64,000 bases of DNA from Vitis vinifera (Eukaryota > Streptophyta > Magnoliopsida > Vitales > Vitaceae), in the NCBI RefSeq assembly GCF_030704535.1, contig NC_081811.1, positions 485,501 to 549,500 on the forward strand. Reading direction: 5' to 3'. Position 1 is the stretch's first letter, and each line of letters begins with the position of its first letter. The position numbers were made by a program, and so were the translations under genes. This document shows positions 60,373 to 64,000 of this stretch, one piece after another. The notes under the pieces are model-generated. The model was not told the origin of the DNA and did not search any database. It saw nothing but the letters and a program-made list of their open reading frames with translations.

Positions 60373-61563
60373 CTAGAAAGGCATGAAATCATCACCAGCC
60401 ATAAGATTTACATGCATTCTAGCATCTTGATCACGAAAAGACTCCATTCTTGAGTCCAGTATTGCCAGTTGAGATTTCACCCATGATGGATTGTACCTGC
60501 CTTCAACCCACAATGCTTCCCCAGTATCTTTGTGCTTGAAATCAGGATATTTTGGGTTTTTCTGCAAATCACACAACAAGATTGACTTAAAGTTCAAGGG
60601 ATAAAGCATCACATTTTTTATAACAATATGATCATGCAACTGGAATGGAATCATATTTCAAGTCCACATATAGTGCTTGTCCAGAGAACTTCAATAGAGT
60701 ATTTCAATCCAGTTAGTTCAGGTTCATCATCGACTATGATCCATGCCAAAAATATAACATAGAAAAATGTAATTCATCCATATTTTTAATTTCTAAGTTA
60801 CCTGTCATATTTTCCATGGAGTCATGCAATTTATTGTATAGGCACTGCAAATTCCTAGTTTGGATGGTGGATCTGAACCTCAATGCATGAAAGGCAAAGC
60901 CAGCACTAGGCACAAGGCCACAAGAACATTGCCCCCATATAAGGATATTTATACAAATGAACACATTTACATCAAATCTAAGCCTATTGCCCAAGAAGAT
61001 ACACAGTAGTGACATAATATACACATATCTTCCAAATTTATGAAAGAACTGAAAAACCTACCTTGGTTTTCCTGTTATCCCACCAATCTACAGGATTAGC
61101 AAAGAAGGCTTGCCACAGTTCTTCGATGGACCCTGTACTATTGGTAGCAGGACTTCCAAGCTTTCTACCTGAAAAGGTAGTAGTATTAATAAGTAAATAA
61201 ATAGAAAATGGAACCAAAGTCCTGCTCCTACAAGACTATGATCTGTTACAAAAATGAATTGCCTGCAGCTAAGGAATTAGACTCGTCCGCTGATGAGAAG
61301 CTTCTCTCAACAAAATTCAGTTGCTGAACAACCACCTGCAGGAATCTGAGATAATCATAACCTATTTGGAAAAAAGTCATACGCACATAGAATAGTAAAA
61401 ATGTACAGTTATAAATCACAAGACCTTGTAGTATGTCTGCTGTTTTCCCTCATCATTTTCAACTGTATCTGAAACTAACCGACCAGAAACATAGATTTGT
61501 TGGCCTTTCTCAACATGTTGAGAAGCAACATGTGCCAGCTCATCCCAGAATGTCAAATTGATC
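60373..61563 (-). CDS. OSB-type organellar single-stranded DNA-binding protein, C-terminal exons (partial)
   Basis: Four exons in minus order: 61563-61425, 61335-61263, 61168-61062, 60561-60373. They encode the second half of an OB-fold/SSB domain (INLTFWDELAHVA...QIYVSGRLVSD), a linker (VVVQQLNFVERSF) and one PDF motif region (WWDNRKTK-KNPKYPDFKHKDTGEALW), ending DDFMPF. OSB proteins bind single-stranded DNA in mitochondria or plastids and limit recombination; the sequence is nearest to the OSB2/OSB3-like group. The first exon here opens in phase 2, so at least one upstream exon with the transit peptide and the first OB strands is missing. It probably lies past 61.6 kb, beyond a retroelement insertion. 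The second intron appears to start with GC instead of GT. Confidence 0.85.
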
Positions 61564-61801
61564 CTTAAAAAAGGTAAAAATAAGACAAGAACAAGAAATC
61601 ACCTGTCACTTTTGCGAGATGTTTAAAACCTCAAAATAGCATTCGTATTTCATGAAACAACCAAGGATGAAATGTAATGTGTCTCGGTATCAAATTTATC
61701 TGACCTCCACTTTTCAAGATACAGAAGCATAGCAAAATCATTTCGCTTCCCAATCTTTACATTCCACACCAAGGATAAAATGTAATGTCTCTATAATAGT
61801 G

Positions 61802-62651
61802 TGTTGTCGATGGGATTAGTAAGTAGTTGGTTATTTGAGTCTCATTCAGAATTTGAAAATTTTTTTATTAGAAATTTCTCCTTAGAAGAAGTTTCTATAT
61901 TTCTAAATTTTTTATTTCCATTTTTTTTTTTTAAGTTTTTACTTGAGCCCTTTTTAGAATTTGGATTGACTTCTTTATTAGAAGCTTTTATTATAAGAAA
62001 TGTCTATAAAGTTTTAAGTTTCTAATTTTAAAAAGAAATTTTTTAATTCCATTATTTGGAAGATTCTAGAATTTTAGGAAAGAAAAGAAGAGTTCTAATA
62101 AATTACTGCATAGGTTAGATTTTTTTTTTTTTAATGATTTTATCTAGTTTTTAAGTTCTTTTAAAACCTTTGAATAATGCTAATTGCTGTAAAACGATAT
62201 TAATGATGAATAATGCCCCTTTTTTTTTTCCGCAAACTTTGCAATTTCTAGTGGTGACACTTCATTGTTTCTCTTCCTTGTGAAACTGCTAGAAAGGCCT
62301 TAGTGAGACTTCAAGTCATCCTATCTTTTCGTTGTTATCTTTTTAGACTTTTACTTTCTTTTTCTGTTGTCATAATTTTAGTTCCTCCTTCTCTTTAAAT
62401 GATGCAAGGGAAAAAATGGGAAAGAAATGACAAAGAAAAGAGTAAAAACTCTTCTTGGAATAAAATTCAGGATAGAGATTCAAATGATATGTTTTATTGA
62501 ATAAATAATGAATGAATAATTGTCTACCATCATGGGTATTTATAAAGTTAATCTTATGTTTTCCTCTTAGGAATAATTTAATTGTGTTAGATTTATATAA
62601 TAGACCATGTCTTTGTCATATAACCATAGTCTTTACCAATAGAATGTAACA
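61802..62651 (-). repeat. Candidate 3' LTR of a retroelement remnant
   Basis: About 850 bp with TGTT...AACA ends. On the minus strand it contains a TATAAATACCC promoter-like word near 62540 and an AATAAA-like stretch near 62495, in LTR order. It lies downstream, in minus sense, of a decayed gag. No second copy is in the window and no convincing purine tract was found, so the ends are tentative. Confidence 0.4.
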
Positions 62652-62989
62652 AGCATCCATAGGCACAACATTACATCAAGCTTCATCATTACTAGCAACC
62701 ACTACAGTCAACTTCACTAAACAATGGGAAGCAACCAAAACCTTCTTCTCCTTTCAAAACTATGCTATTTGTAAAGGGTAGGATGCCTTTTAATGGACTA
62801 CTGCAACTTTTCAACAACCTCTTTTAAAACAATATTCTCGCTACTAATCTATCAAGAGTAACATTGCATACTTACCACTATGAACGACAAGTATGCATCA
62901 AGGATTCCCCTTGCACTAGAAGAATATCCATTTCTTCTTCATCATATCATCATATGTTGGCTCCAGTAGGCAGTACCTCCTCTTCTTCA

Positions 62990-63760
62990 TCTTCATACTG
63001 CGTGAGGTTTACTCGCCATTGTGCACAAGCACAAGAAGTGTGTCCTTTCTCTCCACAAGTGAAACAATAAATTTGTGACATGTTGTCCAATTTTGAAGAG
63101 CTTGCAGCAAGGGCATTTTACAATTTGAGCTTATGTATTTTTTTTTCCCTGTTCTACCCCTATCAACATGGATATTGATATCAGCAGTCTAACTAGTTAA
63201 TCTTTTGCTCATTCTTTTAAGCTGTTTGATCACTCCAAACACCTAGGCCAACAATTATGTTCAAGTGTGACACACCATTAAGGCACTTAGATACAGTTTT
63301 CTCGCACCAAAGCACCATGCCTTCCTTTTGGCCATTAAGGCATATTGTCGAGCATCTTTGAGGTTGAACAAACGCATCACCCCCATTTTATCTCTAATTA
63401 TGCACTCAAGCCTACGAGGTAAAGAGACATCATTTATTACCTTACTCTTATTTAAACTAACCTGAACAGAAAGATTATCAAACTCAGAGGTATATTCCAC
63501 AATTGACATATCCCTTTAGCTTAAGGAGCATAACTTCTCATACAACTTCATAGTATAATAATCCACCAGTAAAGATTGCTTCTTGGTTTTTGTTTTCATG
63601 TCTTCCCATGTACTGATTGTTAGTTTGCCTTGTCAACTACATTGCTCTTCAACTCTTTGCTACCATCGAAGTGCAGTACCCTTCAACTTAAGCATTAACA
63701 AACAAAATTTTTCTTTCATTAGCCATAGGTTTCCACTTGAAGTGTTTCCCCAAACTTGTT
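62990..63760 (-). pseudogene. Ty3/gypsy-like gag remnant
   Basis: On the minus strand, in shifted frames, one reads LKLKGTALRW, ISTWEDMKTK, SIVEYTSEFDNLSV and MGVMRLFNLKDARQYALMAK, the pattern of a plant gypsy retrotransposon-gag domain. A zinc knuckle CFTCGEKGHTSC follows at 63031-63066. Stops and frameshifts break it. No protease or pol follows downstream, so the element is internally deleted; its upstream part runs off the window. Confidence 0.75.
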
Positions 63761-64000
63761 TCCCAATTAAGATAATCTTAGGCATGCATCTTCCTAAAAA
63801 AAATTAACGACTTCACTTCTTATTCCTCCTTTGTTCAAATCAAATGTTGAAATGTTGAATCAATTTATATTCTAACTGACTTCACTCTATGCTATCTCTT
63901 TGTTTAGCATAGTAAAGGGGGTTTTCTTCTATTTCAAAAGTTTCATCCTCGTGATTACCTTCTAGTATGTCCAAGGAGTTACGGTTGCCTTCCAAACACT
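63761..64000. other. Edge of window, probably further retroelement sequence
   Basis: No domain could be read. By position it should be the upstream part of the gag-bearing element. Confidence 0.3.

Noticed and set aside
60734-61024. Minus-strand 96-codon frame in the OSB region
   Set aside because: It lies in the intron between two OSB exons whose phases join exactly.

Overview
The window is plant nuclear DNA, about two-thirds A+T, with six spliced protein genes separated by long AT-rich intergenic stretches that hold nested transposable elements. Intron phases, GT-AG junctions, plant-only families (Aux/IAA, OSB, chloroplast PLA1) and a plant-type Ty1/copia element all point to a eudicot. 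The retroelement families and overall composition fit grapevine (Vitis) best, but that species call is an inference from recognition, not from a search.

Layout, left to right. 0.3-2.6 kb (minus): a chloroplast-type phospholipase A1 (PLA1-Igamma / DAD1-like lipase), two exons, complete. 8.3-15.1 kb: a full-length but dead Ty1/copia retrotransposon (minus) with two 456-bp LTRs and a 5-bp target-site duplication. A complete 352-bp miniature LTR element (SMART/TRIM type), with its own duplication, sits inside its gag. 15.4-21.7 kb: an accessory cluster with two solo LTRs of one family in opposite orientation. The second is nested in an older LTR of the same family, which also carries a roughly 1-kb CCGG-rich element with a GC-rich core and a 9-bp direct flank. 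23.0-28.8 kb (plus): an 11-exon F-box/leucine-rich-repeat gene, probably FBL17, with an E2F-type site about 110 bp upstream of its ATG. 30.3-36.0 kb (plus): a 12-exon P-loop kinase of the uridine-kinase/phosphoribulokinase fold. 39.8-42.0 kb (minus) and 55.8-56.6 kb (plus): two Aux/IAA auxin co-repressor genes, head to head, one of the IAA7/14/16/17 class (5 exons) and one of the IAA1-4 class (3 exons). 60.4-61.6 kb (minus): the last four exons of an OSB-type organellar single-stranded-DNA-binding protein, containing an apparent GC-AG intron. 61.8-64.0 kb: a retroelement remnant with a decayed gypsy-like gag that runs off the end.

How the genes relate: these are independent nuclear genes, not an operon. 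The Aux/IAA pair is the one clear functional unit. Both proteins carry the EAR repression motif, the GWPPV degron and the PB1 interaction domain, and the pairing of these two classes is also found in Arabidopsis (IAA1 next to IAA14, IAA3 next to IAA17). Exon models were built by hand from splice consensus plus phase bookkeeping; each complete CDS sums to a multiple of three. No transcript or database evidence was available.

The most notable structures are the 352-bp LTR element nested in the copia element, the C-to-T style nonsense decay of that host, the nested and inverted solo LTRs, the CCGG/GC-rich element at 20.5-21.5 kb, and promoter-like GC islands in the 13.8-kb space between the two Aux/IAA genes.
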